64,000 nt of DNA from Vicinamibacterales bacterium (GCA_036496585.1 DASXLB010000022.1:1-64000); one strand, 5' to 3'; shown: positions 32,596 to 42,672, numbered from the stretch's first letter. Notes: generated by a model not told the origin, from the letters alone. A program made the numbers and translations.

Positions 32596-33495
32596 ATGCC
32601 GGACGTCATGCTGAATCCGCAGGATCTGCAGCGGCTCGTCGAGATCATCACCGAGGAGGTGATGGGCGCGCAGCGCCGCGCGGCGGCGGCGCCGTCCCAC
32701 TGTAGCTGCCACGCGGTCCTCTACGACTGCTGTCCGGACCAGCTGCGCGGCGTCATCGACGCCGGCGCGACGCGCATCGGGCTGCACGCGAGCGGCGGAG
32801 CCGCCGGCGGCGTCGCGTCGATGATCGACCACACGCTTCTGAAACCGGATGCGATGCGGAGCGACGTCGAGAAGCTGTGCCGCGAAGCGGCCGAGTTCCA
32901 CTTCGCCACGGTCTGTATCAACCCGGCCTGGGTCAGGCTGGCGGCGCAGTTGCTGCGCGGCAGCGGGGTTGGCGTGTGCACGGTCGTCGGGTTTCCGCTC
33001 GGCGCCACCACGGCCGACGTCAAGCACTACGAAACCCGGCGCGCCATCTTCGACGGCGCCGCCGAAGTCGACATGGTGATCAACATCGGCGCGCTCAAGT
33101 CGGGCGACCTGCAGACCGTCGAGCGCGACATCGAGGCAGTCGTGCAGCCATGCCGCGAGGCCAGCGTGATCAGCAAGGTGATCATCGAGGCGGCGCTGCT
33201 GACCGACGACGAGAAGGTGGCCGCCTGCACGCTGTCGAAGGCGGCGGGGGCCGACTTCGTCAAGACGTCGACCGGCTTCGCCTCGGGCGGCGCGACGGCG
33301 CACGACGTCGCCCTGATGCGGCGCGTAGTCGGCGCCGAGATGGGGGTCAAGGCGGCCGGGGGCGTGCGCGACTACGAAGGCCTGAAGGCGATGGTGGCCG
33401 CCGGCGCGTCGCGCGTTGGGGCGAGCGCCGGTGTCAAGATCGTCCAGGAATCGACCGGCCAGAAGAGCGCGGCCGCCGCTCCCTCAGGCTACTGA
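32596..33495 (+). CDS. deoC: Deoxyribose-phosphate aldolase with N-terminal extension
   Basis: A 299-residue class I aldolase splitting 2-deoxyribose 5-phosphate to glyceraldehyde 3-phosphate and acetaldehyde. The core (from about 75, [12 protein letters not shown]) has [13 protein letters not shown], the Schiff-base Lys in [14 protein letters not shown] and [12 protein letters not shown]. The usual enzyme is about 220-250 residues; here about 75 are added. They hold an amphipathic helix ([17 protein letters not shown], 7-23), a Cys/His cluster (His35, Cys36, Cys38, His39, Cys45, Cys46) and an [10 protein letters not shown] segment. Such helices resemble encapsulation peptides of microcompartment cargo. 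An ATG at 32608 is an alternative start. Confidence 0.9.
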   Translation: MPDVMLNPQDLQRLVEIITEEVMGAQRRAAAAPSHCSCHAVLYDCCPDQLRGVIDAGATRIGLHASGGAAGGVASMIDHTLLKPDAMRSDVEKLCREAAEFHFATVCINPAWVRLAAQLLRGSGVGVCTVVGFPLGATTADVKHYETRRAIFDGAAEVDMVINIGALKSGDLQTVERDIEAVVQPCREASVISKVIIEAALLTDDEKVAACTLSKAAGADFVKTSTGFASGGATAHDVALMRRVVGAEMGVKAAGGVRDYEGLKAMVAAGASRVGASAGVKIVQESTGQKSAAAAPSGY

Positions 33496-33556
33496 CGGAT
33501 GGTCCGGCGGCCGCCGGCGACGGTTCGGCGCCGGGTGCAGCGGGCGGGCGAGCGAT

Positions 33557-34720
33557 CTAACGTGGGCCCTCCGCTTGTCCAGCCGTCGGCGCCGCGTCGG
33601 AGTCGGGCGCGGCGGCGTTGGGAATTGAGACCGTGGCCTGCAGCTGCGGCGACCACATCTGAATCCCGCGCTCCTGGAACGCGACGTTCACCCGCCGCCG
33701 GAACTCGCGGCCGATGAACCACTGCTTCAGCGGCGCCGTCTTGATGCGCACCTTCACGCGGATGCCGGTCTGCTCGAAAGCGTCGACGCCGATGATCTCG
33801 AGCGGTGCGAGGATGAAGGGCTGGTAAGGGGTCTCAGTCTGCATCTGGGCGGCGATCCCAGCGAGCAGCGCCGTGACCGTGTCCACGTCCTCGCCGTAGG
33901 CGAGCGGTAGGTTGACCACGTAGAAGCTGAACTGCATGCTGCGGTTGCTCAGCGTGCTGATGCTGCCGTTGGGAAAGATGTGGACGGTGCCTTCCTCGTC
34001 ACGCAGGATCGTCGTCCGCAGGTTGATCGCCTCGACGAGGCCGCCGGTGCCGTTGATCGCGACGACGTCGCCGACCCGGACCTGGTTCTCGAGGATCAGG
34101 AAGAAGCCGCCGATCAGATCCTTGACGAGGTTCTGCGCGCCGAAGCCGAGCGCTACGCCGACGACGCCGGCGCCGGTCAGGGCGGGAGAGATATCGACGC
34201 GGAGCTGCTGCAGGATCATCAGCGCGGCAATCGACAACACCACGACCGTCGTGACGTTGGTGAGCACGCTGCCGAGGGTTCGCGCCCGCTTGGCCCGTTC
34301 GAGCGCGTCGAGGCCGGTCCCGAAGTTGACGTCGTGCTCGAACCGCTTCACGCCGACCGCAACCATCCTGATCAACGCGAACGCAACCGCGGAGATGAGC
34401 AGCACGCGCAAACCGGAGTCGAACGCCCATTCGGCGAGCGTACGCATGTGGACGCCGGCCCGCGGCCGCGCGCCCGTCATCTCGAACGCCGGGAAGATCA
34501 GCACCGCGAAGACGAGCCCGAAAGTGAGCAGCCAGATCAGGCGCAGCGGCGTCTGCACCGACGGCAGCCTGGTCGACAGACTGTCGCGCAGCAGCGCTCG
34601 CATCGCGGCGGCGACGGCGCGTCGGGCGGCTTCCGCCGCCAGCCATGCGACGACGATGGTCGGTAGCACGGCGCCGGTGATCGCCTGCCAGGTCACGGTG
34701 TTGGCGAAGAGGTGCGGCAT
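33557..34720 (-). CDS. MscS-family mechanosensitive channel
   Basis: A 387-residue inner-membrane channel. Four hydrophobic segments (about 12-30, 60-80, 103-125, 155-175) lead to the pore helix VGVALGFGAQNLVKDLIGGFFLI, the Ala/Gly-packed TM3 of MscS. A beta domain (ENQVRVGDVVAINGTGGLVEAINLR and HIFPNGSI) and the cytoplasmic vestibule with IRVKVRIKTAPLKQW follow. It should open under membrane tension. It lies 48 bases downstream of the sensor kinase gene on the same strand and converges with deoC. Confidence 0.93.
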   Translation of the reverse strand: MPHLFANTVTWQAITGAVLPTIVVAWLAAEAARRAVAAAMRALLRDSLSTRLPSVQTPLRLIWLLTFGLVFAVLIFPAFEMTGARPRAGVHMRTLAEWAFDSGLRVLLISAVAFALIRMVAVGVKRFEHDVNFGTGLDALERAKRARTLGSVLTNVTTVVVLSIAALMILQQLRVDISPALTGAGVVGVALGFGAQNLVKDLIGGFFLILENQVRVGDVVAINGTGGLVEAINLRTTILRDEEGTVHIFPNGSISTLSNRSMQFSFYVVNLPLAYGEDVDTVTALLAGIAAQMQTETPYQPFILAPLEIIGVDAFEQTGIRVKVRIKTAPLKQWFIGREFRRRVNVAFQERGIQMWSPQLQATVSIPNAAAPDSDAAPTAGQAEGPR

Positions 34721-34768
34721 CGGTCTGGCGCTATCGGAATCGGGACAGAAAGGGTCGGATCACGTCGC

Positions 34769-36169
34769 TCACGCTGACTGTTCTGCGAGCCGCGCCGGCA
34801 TCGCCGGCTGCAGCGGCAGGCGCAGACTCGCCCGGCAGCCGGTGCGGTCTTCCCGATTCTCGAGCATCAGCGTACCCCCGTGGCCTTCGGCGATCTGGCG
34901 GCTCAGCACCAGGCCGATGCCCGATCCCCCCGGTTTCGTCGTGAAGAACGGCACGAACAGGTTCCCGGTATTGGAGAGTCCAGGTCCCTCGTCCTCGACC
35001 CACAGCTCCATGGCCGGCGGAGACGAACCGGGCAGCCGCTGCCAGCCGACGCGGACGGCCCCGCTCGTCTCGCGCACGGCGTCGACCGCGTTGCGACACA
35101 GGTTGATCAACAGCTGCTCGAGCTGATCGCGATCGCCCTGAATCAGCAGGCGCGGCCCGCCGCCGACCTCGACATTGTGCCCCTTCTCGAGCGTGACGAC
35201 GCGGTCGACGAGCGCGCCGACTTCGAGCGGCGCCAGCCGGGGCGGTGGCAGTCTGGCGAGCCGCGCGTAGGCGCTCATGAACCGGCTCAGCGACTCGGAT
35301 CGCGATTCGATCACGCCAAGACCGCGCTGCACGTCGTCGCGCCAGTCGGCGGGGGGCGGGTCGCGCTGCACGATGGTCGCCAGGCTGCCGGCGATGGACT
35401 TGATCGGCGCCAGCGAATTGTTCATCTCGTGGCCGATGACCCGGATCAGGCGCTGAAACGCCTGCCGTTCCTCCTCGCGCAGCGGGTGGCTCAGGTCGGA
35501 CAGCACGAGCAGTTCGTGCGGCCTGCCGCCCTGGCGGAACGAGCTGCGGCGGATCTCCCAGCGGCCGACGCCGCCGGGAAAAGCCGTGTTGATGACGCGC
35601 GGAGTGTCGCCGTCGAGACAGTCCTCGAGTCCGAGCTCTTCGGCCCTGCGCTGGAGCATTCGCTCCGGCACCTGCGCCAGCAGCTGCGCGCCGGCGCGGT
35701 TGACGAAGGTCAGCTCGCGATCGGCGTCGAAGGTGTAGACGGCGACGTCGATCTCCGCCATCACCTTGCGCAGCAGGGTCGTTGCCTCGAGGGCGTCGAG
35801 CCGCTGATGACGCAGCGTCTCGACCAGCGTATTCACCTCGGTCATGACCTCGCCGAGCGGATCGCCGCCGCGCGCGCCACGGGCGCGAATCGAGAAATCC
35901 CCTTCGCCGAGAGCGGCGAGCAGGTTCGAGAGGGTTTGCAGCGGCAGGACGACGCGCTCGCGCAGGGCGAAGGCGAAGCCGAGGCAGAAGGCGACGATGA
36001 AGACGGTGAGCGTCCACTGGACCTTGGGCGTGTAGTCGCCCGTCCAGAGGAAGATGAGCGAGATGATCGCGCCGGGGCTCGCCGAGGCGAGCGCCATCAA
36101 CAGGATGCGGCGATCGTGACTGAGACGCGGCTCGCGCGGGCGGGACGCCGGCATGTGAGTGTCTCGCAT
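34769..36169 (-). CDS. Membrane sensor histidine kinase with PAS domain
   Basis: A 466-residue NtrB/NtrY-like kinase. Two membrane segments (about 21-43 and 52-70) flank a very short extracytoplasmic loop, so sensing is probably in the membrane or cytoplasm. A HAMP-like linker and a PAS domain (IDVAVYTFDADRELTFVNRAG) follow. The phospho-acceptor is His in RVIGHEMNNSLAPIKS. The ATPase has LINLCRNAVDAV (N box), EDEGPGLS (G1), PFFTTKPGGSGIGL (F and G2). It is 225 bases downstream of the sigma-54 regulator, its likely partner. Confidence 0.93.
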   Translation of the reverse strand: MRDTHMPASRPREPRLSHDRRILLMALASASPGAIISLIFLWTGDYTPKVQWTLTVFIVAFCLGFAFALRERVVLPLQTLSNLLAALGEGDFSIRARGARGGDPLGEVMTEVNTLVETLRHQRLDALEATTLLRKVMAEIDVAVYTFDADRELTFVNRAGAQLLAQVPERMLQRRAEELGLEDCLDGDTPRVINTAFPGGVGRWEIRRSSFRQGGRPHELLVLSDLSHPLREEERQAFQRLIRVIGHEMNNSLAPIKSIAGSLATIVQRDPPPADWRDDVQRGLGVIESRSESLSRFMSAYARLARLPPPRLAPLEVGALVDRVVTLEKGHNVEVGGGPRLLIQGDRDQLEQLLINLCRNAVDAVRETSGAVRVGWQRLPGSSPPAMELWVEDEGPGLSNTGNLFVPFFTTKPGGSGIGLVLSRQIAEGHGGTLMLENREDRTGCRASLRLPLQPAMPARLAEQSA

Positions 36170-36394
36170 TGTAGCAACGGGCCCGAGGTCACATGGGATT
36201 TACCTGCGTCACCTGGAGTGCCGCCGACACGGCTGCCCGCTTCGACGGCCATCGCGGCGTTTCAGTCACGACAATCCGAGGGTTGACGTCGCGGCGGCAG
36301 CGTGGCGGTTCCGGCGACTCTGCGGCGGCGAGTCTCGACATCGTCGACGCGTCGCGGCCGATCGATCGTGCCGAAATCAGGCCTGCGCCGACCG

Positions 36395-37804
36395 CTACAG
36401 GCCGTAGCGCTGCAGGCGGCGATAGAGCGCGGACCGGCTCAGGCCGAGCGCCTTGGCGGCCTGCGAGACGTTGCCGTCATAGCGGGTCATCGCCTTCTTG
36501 ATCAGGAAGCACTCGACGTCTTCAAGGCTCATGTCCTCGAGGCGGCCGCCTCCCTCCTTGCCGGCGCGCAGGCCGAGATCAGTCGGCTTCACCAACGGGC
36601 CCGCCGACATCAGCACGGCCCGTTCGACCGCGTGATCGAGCTCGCGGACGTTGCCGGGCCAGCCGTGCTCGAGGAGCATCTGCATCGCCCCGCTTTCGAA
36701 GCCGGTCAGCCGCTTGCGATAGCGCTGGGCGTGCTGCCGGAGGAAGTGCTGGGCCAGCAGCGGCAGGTCTTCGCGGCGATCGCGCAGCGGCGGCAGACGG
36801 ATCTCGATGGTGTTCAAGCGGAAGAGCAGGTCCTGGCGGAAGCGGCCGGCGGCGACCTCGTCGGTCAGGTTGGCGTTGGTCGCCGAGATGATGCGAGTGT
36901 CGACGCGGCGGGTGCGCGAGGAGCCGAGCCGCTCGAATTCTCCGGTCTCGATGATCCGCAGCAGCTTGGCCTGCTGACTGAGGGGCACGTTCGCGATTTC
37001 GTCGAGGAACAGCGTGCCTTGGTCGGCCAGCTCGAAACGGCCGACGCGGTCGCTCCGCGCGTCGGTGAACGCGCCGCGGACGTGGCCGAACAGCTCGCTC
37101 TCGAACACCCCTTCCGAGACGCCGCCGGAATTCACGATCACCATCGGTCGCGAGGCGCGGCTCGAGACGGCGTGCAGCGCCCGCGCGACGACGCCCTTGC
37201 CGGTACCGTTCTCGCCGAGCACCAGCACGTTGGCGTCGGATGGCCCGACGCGCGCGATCACCTGCAGCACGTTCTGCATGCCCGGCGATTCGGCGATCAC
37301 CTTCGGCATGCCGTCGCCGCGCAGCAGCGAATTCTCGGCTTCGAGGCGCTGCCCCTTGCGCAACGCCTGGCTCAGCTCGATCTGGGTCCGCACGATCGCC
37401 AGGAGCCGCGCGTTGTCCCACGGCTTCTGGATGAAGTCGCGAGCCCCGCGGCGCATCGCCTCGACCGCGACCTCGACACTGCCCCACGCCGTCATCACGA
37501 CGACCGGCAGCGTCGGGTCGAGCCCCTGGATGCGCGACAACAGATTGAGCCCCTCTTCGCCGGACGTCGTGTCGCGGGTGTAGTTGAGATCGATGAGAGC
37601 CACGTCGAACTCGCGCGCTTCGACGGCGGCGAGCACGCCGGCCGGCGACGAGGCGGTCTCGAGCACGAAGCCTTCGGCCTTGAGCAGCAGCCGCAGCGCT
37701 TCGAGGACGTCCGACTGGTCGTCGGCGATGAGGACACGCGGGTCGGCGGACCGGACGACGTGGCGCTCGTCGCGCTGTTCCTTGAGATGATCGGTGATGA
37801 GCAT
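36395..37804 (-). CDS. NtrC-type sigma-54-dependent response regulator
   Basis: A 469-residue activator. The receiver (about 22-135) has the acidic pair in LIADDQSD, phospho-acceptor Asp in VALIDLNYTRDT and Lys in FIQKPWD. The AAA+ domain has Walker A GENGTGKGVV, the sigma-54 contact loop and Walker B GTLFLDEIANV. The contact loop reads GAFTDA rather than the usual GAFTGA. The C-terminal Fis-type helix-turn-helix (NVSQAAKALGLSRSALYRRL) binds upstream activator sites. It sits between the efflux permease and the sensor kinase and probably controls this transport operon or an envelope response. Confidence 0.93.
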   Translation of the reverse strand: MLITDHLKEQRDERHVVRSADPRVLIADDQSDVLEALRLLLKAEGFVLETASSPAGVLAAVEAREFDVALIDLNYTRDTTSGEEGLNLLSRIQGLDPTLPVVVMTAWGSVEVAVEAMRRGARDFIQKPWDNARLLAIVRTQIELSQALRKGQRLEAENSLLRGDGMPKVIAESPGMQNVLQVIARVGPSDANVLVLGENGTGKGVVARALHAVSSRASRPMVIVNSGGVSEGVFESELFGHVRGAFTDARSDRVGRFELADQGTLFLDEIANVPLSQQAKLLRIIETGEFERLGSSRTRRVDTRIISATNANLTDEVAAGRFRQDLLFRLNTIEIRLPPLRDRREDLPLLAQHFLRQHAQRYRKRLTGFESGAMQMLLEHGWPGNVRELDHAVERAVLMSAGPLVKPTDLGLRAGKEGGGRLEDMSLEDVECFLIKKAMTRYDGNVSQAAKALGLSRSALYRRLQRYGL

Positions 37805-37829
37805 GGGGGTGATCGGGGGATTGGGTGAT

Positions 37830-40268
37830 CTAATCGGTACGCAGGGCGACCAGCGGATCGATGCGCGTCGCGCGGCGGGCCGGGACGTAGTTGGCGACCA
37901 AGGCGACGAGTCCCAGGCCGCCTGCCGTGGCGCAGAGCGTCACGGGATCGCGGGGATTGACCCCGACGACGAGCGCGCTGAGGCTGCCGGCTCCGGCCAG
38001 CGCCACCGCCAGACCGAGCGCGAGCCCGAGCCCGACGAGCAGCATGCCGTGGCCGAGCACGAGCGCCAGCACGGATCGCGGATCGGCGCCAAGCGCCATG
38101 CGCACGCCGATCTCGCGTGTCCGCTGCGTGACCGAGTAATTGGTGACGCCGTACAGGCCGATCGACGCCAGGACCAGGGCCAGCGCGCCGAACACGCCCA
38201 GCAGCACGACGTTCATGCGGAGCGGCTGGAGCGAATTGGCGATCTGCACCTCGAGCGTGCGGGCGTTGAACACCGGGACGGTCGGATCGATCTGCTGCAC
38301 CTCATGGCGGACTGCCGCCGCCAGCGAGGCGGCGTCGCCGGCGGTGCGGACGTGCAGCGTCGCGCCGCCGCTGTAACGCTGCCGGAACGCCTCATAGATG
38401 AACGGAATCGGCGCCTCCGCGATCGCGTTGTACTTGCTGTCTTTCGCGACGCCGACGATCGTCGAGTAGTCTGCGTCGCCGAAGAATTTGAAGCGCTTGC
38501 CGATCGCGTCCTGGCCCGGCCAGAACTTCTGCGCCATGGTCTCGTTGACCACGACGACGCGCGGCGATTGCGGCCGGTCGCCAGGCGTGAAGGCTCGGCC
38601 GCGCAGCAGCGGAACGCCGAGCGTGTCGAAATAGTCGACTCCGACGGCGTTCACCTGCACCAGCACGCGGTCGCGTGTCGTCGTGTCCATCCCCTCGGGG
38701 AAGACGCTGCGCGCGAGGCCGCCGGCCAGCGGCGGGCCGGACGCGATCGTCGCGTGCTGCACCCCAGGCAACGCGGCGGCGCGATCGACGAGCGCGTCGA
38801 AGAACACCTGGCCGCGCTCCGGCGTATAGCCCGACCGCGCCAGGTTGAAGTTGACGATCAATACGCCGGCGGTCTGGAAGCCGGGATCGATCTGTTGCTG
38901 GTGACGCAAGCTGCGCAGGAAGAGGCCGGCGGCGATCAGGGAAATGAGCGACAGGGCCACCTGGGCGACGACGAGGCCGTGGCGCAGCGAGAAGAGCGAC
39001 CACAAGCCGCGGCGCGCGCCTGAAGACGGGACGAGCTCGTTCTTCAGCACCGGCACGACGTCGGCGCGCGATGACTGCAGCGCCGGTACGAGGCCGAAGA
39101 TGACGCCAGTCATCACCGCGAGGCCCAGCGTGAAAAGCAAGACTCGGCCGTCGGCGGCGATCCCGCTGTCGACGGGGATTGGCAGCGGCAGCGGTGCTCC
39201 CACCAGCGCGTCGAGCGTCCAGTACGCCAGGAGCAGGCCGGCGGCGCCCCCCAGCAACGACAAGAGCACGCTCTCGGTCAGCAACTGGCGGACGAGCCGT
39301 CCGCGCGACGCTCCGAGCGCCAGCCGGATCGCCACCTCGCGGCGCCGCTTCGAGGCGCGAGCCAGCAGCAGGTTGGCGATGTTGGCGCAGGCGATCAGCA
39401 GCACGATGCCGACGATGACCATCAGCAGCGACGAAATCTGCAGGATCAGATTGGGCCCCTGGCCCGTCGGGTTCAACCGTGCTTCGAGCAGTGGCACGAC
39501 CGCTACGCTGCGACCCTTGTTGTCGCCTGGAAAGGTCGATTCGAGCGTGGCGAAGACCGACGTGAGGTTCGAACGCGCCTGTTCGGGCGTGACGCCGGGC
39601 TTCAGCCGGCCGATGACGAAGAGCCAGAGCCCGCGCCGTGTCTCGAACCATGCGGTGACGGGAGCGAGCGCCTTCGTCACGGGAACCCAGACGTCAGGGC
39701 CTCCACCGAGAAGCGTGCCGTCGAACCTCTTCGGCGCGACGCCGACGACGGTGTACGGCGTCTGGTTGAGCGAGATCGTCCTGCCGATCACGCCTGGGTC
39801 GGCGCCCAGCGTCCGCGTCCAGAACCCGTCGCTCAGCACCACCACCGGAACGCTCGTGTCTTCCTCGGCCTGCAGGAACCCGCGCCCGAGCGGCAGGTGC
39901 ACGCCGAGCACCGAAAAGTAGTTCGCGGTGACGATCTGCGCGTTGATCGGCTGCGATTCCTTGCCGTTGCTGAAGTTCAGGCCGTTGAACGAGAACGCCG
40001 CCATGTCGGCGAAGGCGGCGTTCTGCGCGCGCAGATCCTTGAAGTTGAGATGCGAGACCTGCAGGTTGCCGGCGTTGCGCTGGTCCGTCGTCGCAATCGA
40101 CATGAGCGTCGCCGCGTCGTCCACGGGCAGCGGCCGGAGCAGGAGCGCGTTGATCAGACTGAAGATCGCGGTGTTGGCGCCGATGCCGAGCGCCAGCGAC
40201 AACACCGCGACGAGACTGAAGCCGGGGCTCCTGACGAGCATCCGGAGGCCGTATTTCAGGTCATGCAT
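37830..40268 (-). CDS. MacB/FtsX-like ABC permease of the acidobacterial orphan-permease type
   Basis: An 812-residue permease. It begins DLKYGLRMLVRSPGFSLVAV, with the first membrane helix (about 18-42, LALGIGANTAIFSLINALLLRP), a periplasmic MacB_PCD domain (about 50-235) and a central FtsX block (about 278-385). A second periplasmic domain follows, with another FtsX block at the end (MNVVLLGVFGALALVLASIGLYGV). This duplicated layout of about 800 residues is the acidobacterial ADOP type. Here it has its own ATPase and adaptor next door, so it is probably not an orphan but part of a tripartite MacAB-like exporter. Confidence 0.93.
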   Translation of the reverse strand: MHDLKYGLRMLVRSPGFSLVAVLSLALGIGANTAIFSLINALLLRPLPVDDAATLMSIATTDQRNAGNLQVSHLNFKDLRAQNAAFADMAAFSFNGLNFSNGKESQPINAQIVTANYFSVLGVHLPLGRGFLQAEEDTSVPVVVLSDGFWTRTLGADPGVIGRTISLNQTPYTVVGVAPKRFDGTLLGGGPDVWVPVTKALAPVTAWFETRRGLWLFVIGRLKPGVTPEQARSNLTSVFATLESTFPGDNKGRSVAVVPLLEARLNPTGQGPNLILQISSLLMVIVGIVLLIACANIANLLLARASKRRREVAIRLALGASRGRLVRQLLTESVLLSLLGGAAGLLLAYWTLDALVGAPLPLPIPVDSGIAADGRVLLFTLGLAVMTGVIFGLVPALQSSRADVVPVLKNELVPSSGARRGLWSLFSLRHGLVVAQVALSLISLIAAGLFLRSLRHQQQIDPGFQTAGVLIVNFNLARSGYTPERGQVFFDALVDRAAALPGVQHATIASGPPLAGGLARSVFPEGMDTTTRDRVLVQVNAVGVDYFDTLGVPLLRGRAFTPGDRPQSPRVVVVNETMAQKFWPGQDAIGKRFKFFGDADYSTIVGVAKDSKYNAIAEAPIPFIYEAFRQRYSGGATLHVRTAGDAASLAAAVRHEVQQIDPTVPVFNARTLEVQIANSLQPLRMNVVLLGVFGALALVLASIGLYGVTNYSVTQRTREIGVRMALGADPRSVLALVLGHGMLLVGLGLALGLAVALAGAGSLSALVVGVNPRDPVTLCATAGGLGLVALVANYVPARRATRIDPLVALRTD

Positions 40269-40298
40269 GGGAGGCTCGCCAGCCGGCAGCTACTGCGA

Positions 40299-40326
40299 AC
40301 TGCCCGCTGCCAATTGCCCGCTGCCA
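40299..40326. repeat. 14-bp direct repeat between exporter genes
   Basis: Two 14-base units in tandem (40299-40312 and 40313-40326, differing by one base) read NTTGCCCGCTGCCA-like. A related GGCAGTTGGCAGCG string lies at about 46400, before treZ. Confidence 0.6.
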
Positions 40327-40335
40327 ACTTGCACC

Positions 40336-41079
<744 letters not shown>

Positions 41080-41106
41080 CTTGGCTCCTTAAAATGGCAC
41101 TCGGGT

Positions 41107-41179
41107 CCGCCGCTTCGCGGCGGTGCCCTCCGGCCCCTCGCTTACGCTCGCTCCATTGCGCGGCCGCTACGTCGGCCGC
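41107..41179. repeat. Cluster of GC-rich hairpins between adaptor and ATPase genes
   Basis: CCGCCG/CGGCGG (41107-41112 with 41118-41123, 5-base loop) and GCGGCCG/CGGCCGC (41160-41166 with 41173-41179, 6-base loop) are perfect stems. GCTCGCTTACGCTCGC-like sequence lies between them. It has no T-tract, so it looks more like a REP-type element or a processing/stability site within the operon than a terminator. Confidence 0.5.
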
Positions 41180-41211
41180 TCCATTCCGTTCGCGCTTGGC
41201 GCTCGGATCGC

Positions 41212-42468
41212 CTAGCCTTTGAGCTGGACTCGGTCGTACGAGTCGTACTGAGACATGTCGGAGAGGATCACCTGATCGCCGGGGCTGAGCCCCTCGATCA
41301 CTTCGATGGTGTTGACCGACGCGCGTCCCAGCTTCACTTTCGTCGCGATGGCCTCGCCGCTCGGCTGCACCTTGAAAATCGTCACCGTGCTGTTTTCCTG
41401 CCCGAAGGCGGGACGGCCCACGTAAATGATGTTCTCGAGCTTTTCCAGCTGGATCGTCCCGTCGACGCTCAGATCCGGGCGCGCGCCCGGCGGAAGCGCT
41501 TCGTCCATGCTCACGTCGACGCCGACGGTCCCGCCAGTCGAAGACGGGTCCATGCGTGAGACGTGACCCTTGACGATTCCGTTGCGTGTATCGACCTCGG
41601 CGTACTGGCCGATGTGGATGTCCTTCGTCTGGGTTTCGGCGATCCGCAACTCGGCCTTGAGGAGCGAGGGGTTGGCGACGCGCGCCAGGTTGGTTCCGGG
41701 CGCGACCTGCTGGCCGCGTTCGACCGGCACCACCGTCAGCGTGCCCGACATACCCGCCTTGACCTTCAGATCCTCGAGCTGCTGCCGGCGCAGATCCCAC
41801 GCCGCCTTCTTCTGGTTGACGTCGGCTTCCTGCGGGGCCAGCTGCGACGTCGTGCCTTCGCGCGTGATCTTCAGGCGGTTCTGTTCAACACCAAGACGGT
41901 TCTTGAGATCGTCGGCGGTGCTGCGCTTCTGCTTGACCGTCAGCTCCGGGACGAGTTTTTCCTTGAAGAGTTCTTCGTTGGCTTCGAGGTCGAGCGCCGC
42001 CTGCTTGTATTGCGCGTCGATGCTGGCGACGTTGGCCTCCTGGCTGAGGAACGCGCTCTCCAGTTCGGCCTTCTTGTTGTCGTAAGCAGCCTGCGCCGAC
42101 TTGTAGCCGAGCTCGGCTTCCCTCACGGTCTGGGTCAACTCAGGATTGCTGAGGATCAGAATGACCGTGTCGGGCTTCACCTGCGCGCCGGGGCGCAGCA
42201 CGATCTCCTCGACGCGTCCCTGCGTCTGCGCCGGAATCCATCGGATGTCTTCCGGGGTGAGCACGCCGGAGCCGCGGACCTGACGCAGCATCGATCCCCG
42301 CTTCACCGAATCGATCCAGACGACAGCCTTGTCGACGGAGGGGGCGGCGGGCTTGAGCTTGGAGACGCCGAGCGAGATGCCGCCGATGACGACGACGGCA
42401 GCTGTGGCGTAGAGGATGCGGCGGATGCGTTTCTTCCGGGCCTGCGACGGACGAGCGATATCAACCAT
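41212..42468 (-). CDS. HlyD/MacA-type efflux adaptor protein
   Basis: A 418-residue membrane fusion protein. An N-terminal anchor (about 17-37) is followed by the lipoyl/barrel-sandwich half (GRVEEIVLRPGAQVKPDTVIL), a long coiled-coil hairpin (about 115-235), the second lipoyl half with GTLTVVPVERGQQVAPGTNLARVA, a beta-barrel and a membrane-proximal end (IEVIEGLSPGDQVILSD). It would bridge the inner-membrane exporter to an outer-membrane channel that is not in this window. It is the first gene of the leftward exporter run and faces the MarR gene across 247 bases. Confidence 0.93.
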   Translation of the reverse strand: MVDIARPSQARKKRIRRILYATAAVVVIGGISLGVSKLKPAAPSVDKAVVWIDSVKRGSMLRQVRGSGVLTPEDIRWIPAQTQGRVEEIVLRPGAQVKPDTVILILSNPELTQTVREAELGYKSAQAAYDNKKAELESAFLSQEANVASIDAQYKQAALDLEANEELFKEKLVPELTVKQKRSTADDLKNRLGVEQNRLKITREGTTSQLAPQEADVNQKKAAWDLRRQQLEDLKVKAGMSGTLTVVPVERGQQVAPGTNLARVANPSLLKAELRIAETQTKDIHIGQYAEVDTRNGIVKGHVSRMDPSSTGGTVGVDVSMDEALPPGARPDLSVDGTIQLEKLENIIYVGRPAFGQENSTVTIFKVQPSGEAIATKVKLGRASVNTIEVIEGLSPGDQVILSDMSQYDSYDRVQLKG

Positions 42469-42672
42469 ATTCAGTACTAAGCAAAAGGCCGTGCCACCGG
42501 GCTGATCAATGTAACTCGCTTATTTAAAAATGCTTATTGCCATTCGTCCGATGAATCTGCCCCCGGCGGTTGACCGTTCGTGGCATCGCGTCGTCCCACA
42601 AGCGGTCATCCCGTGCCGCCGCCGCCGTCCCTTGAAGTCCGGACAGTTTGACGAGAGGAGGAGCCCGCGGGT

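Noticed and set aside
33504..33517. Terminator between deoC and the MscS gene (CCGGCGGCCGCCGG palindrome)
   Set aside because: No T-tract on either strand; GC-rich palindromes of this length are expected by chance here.
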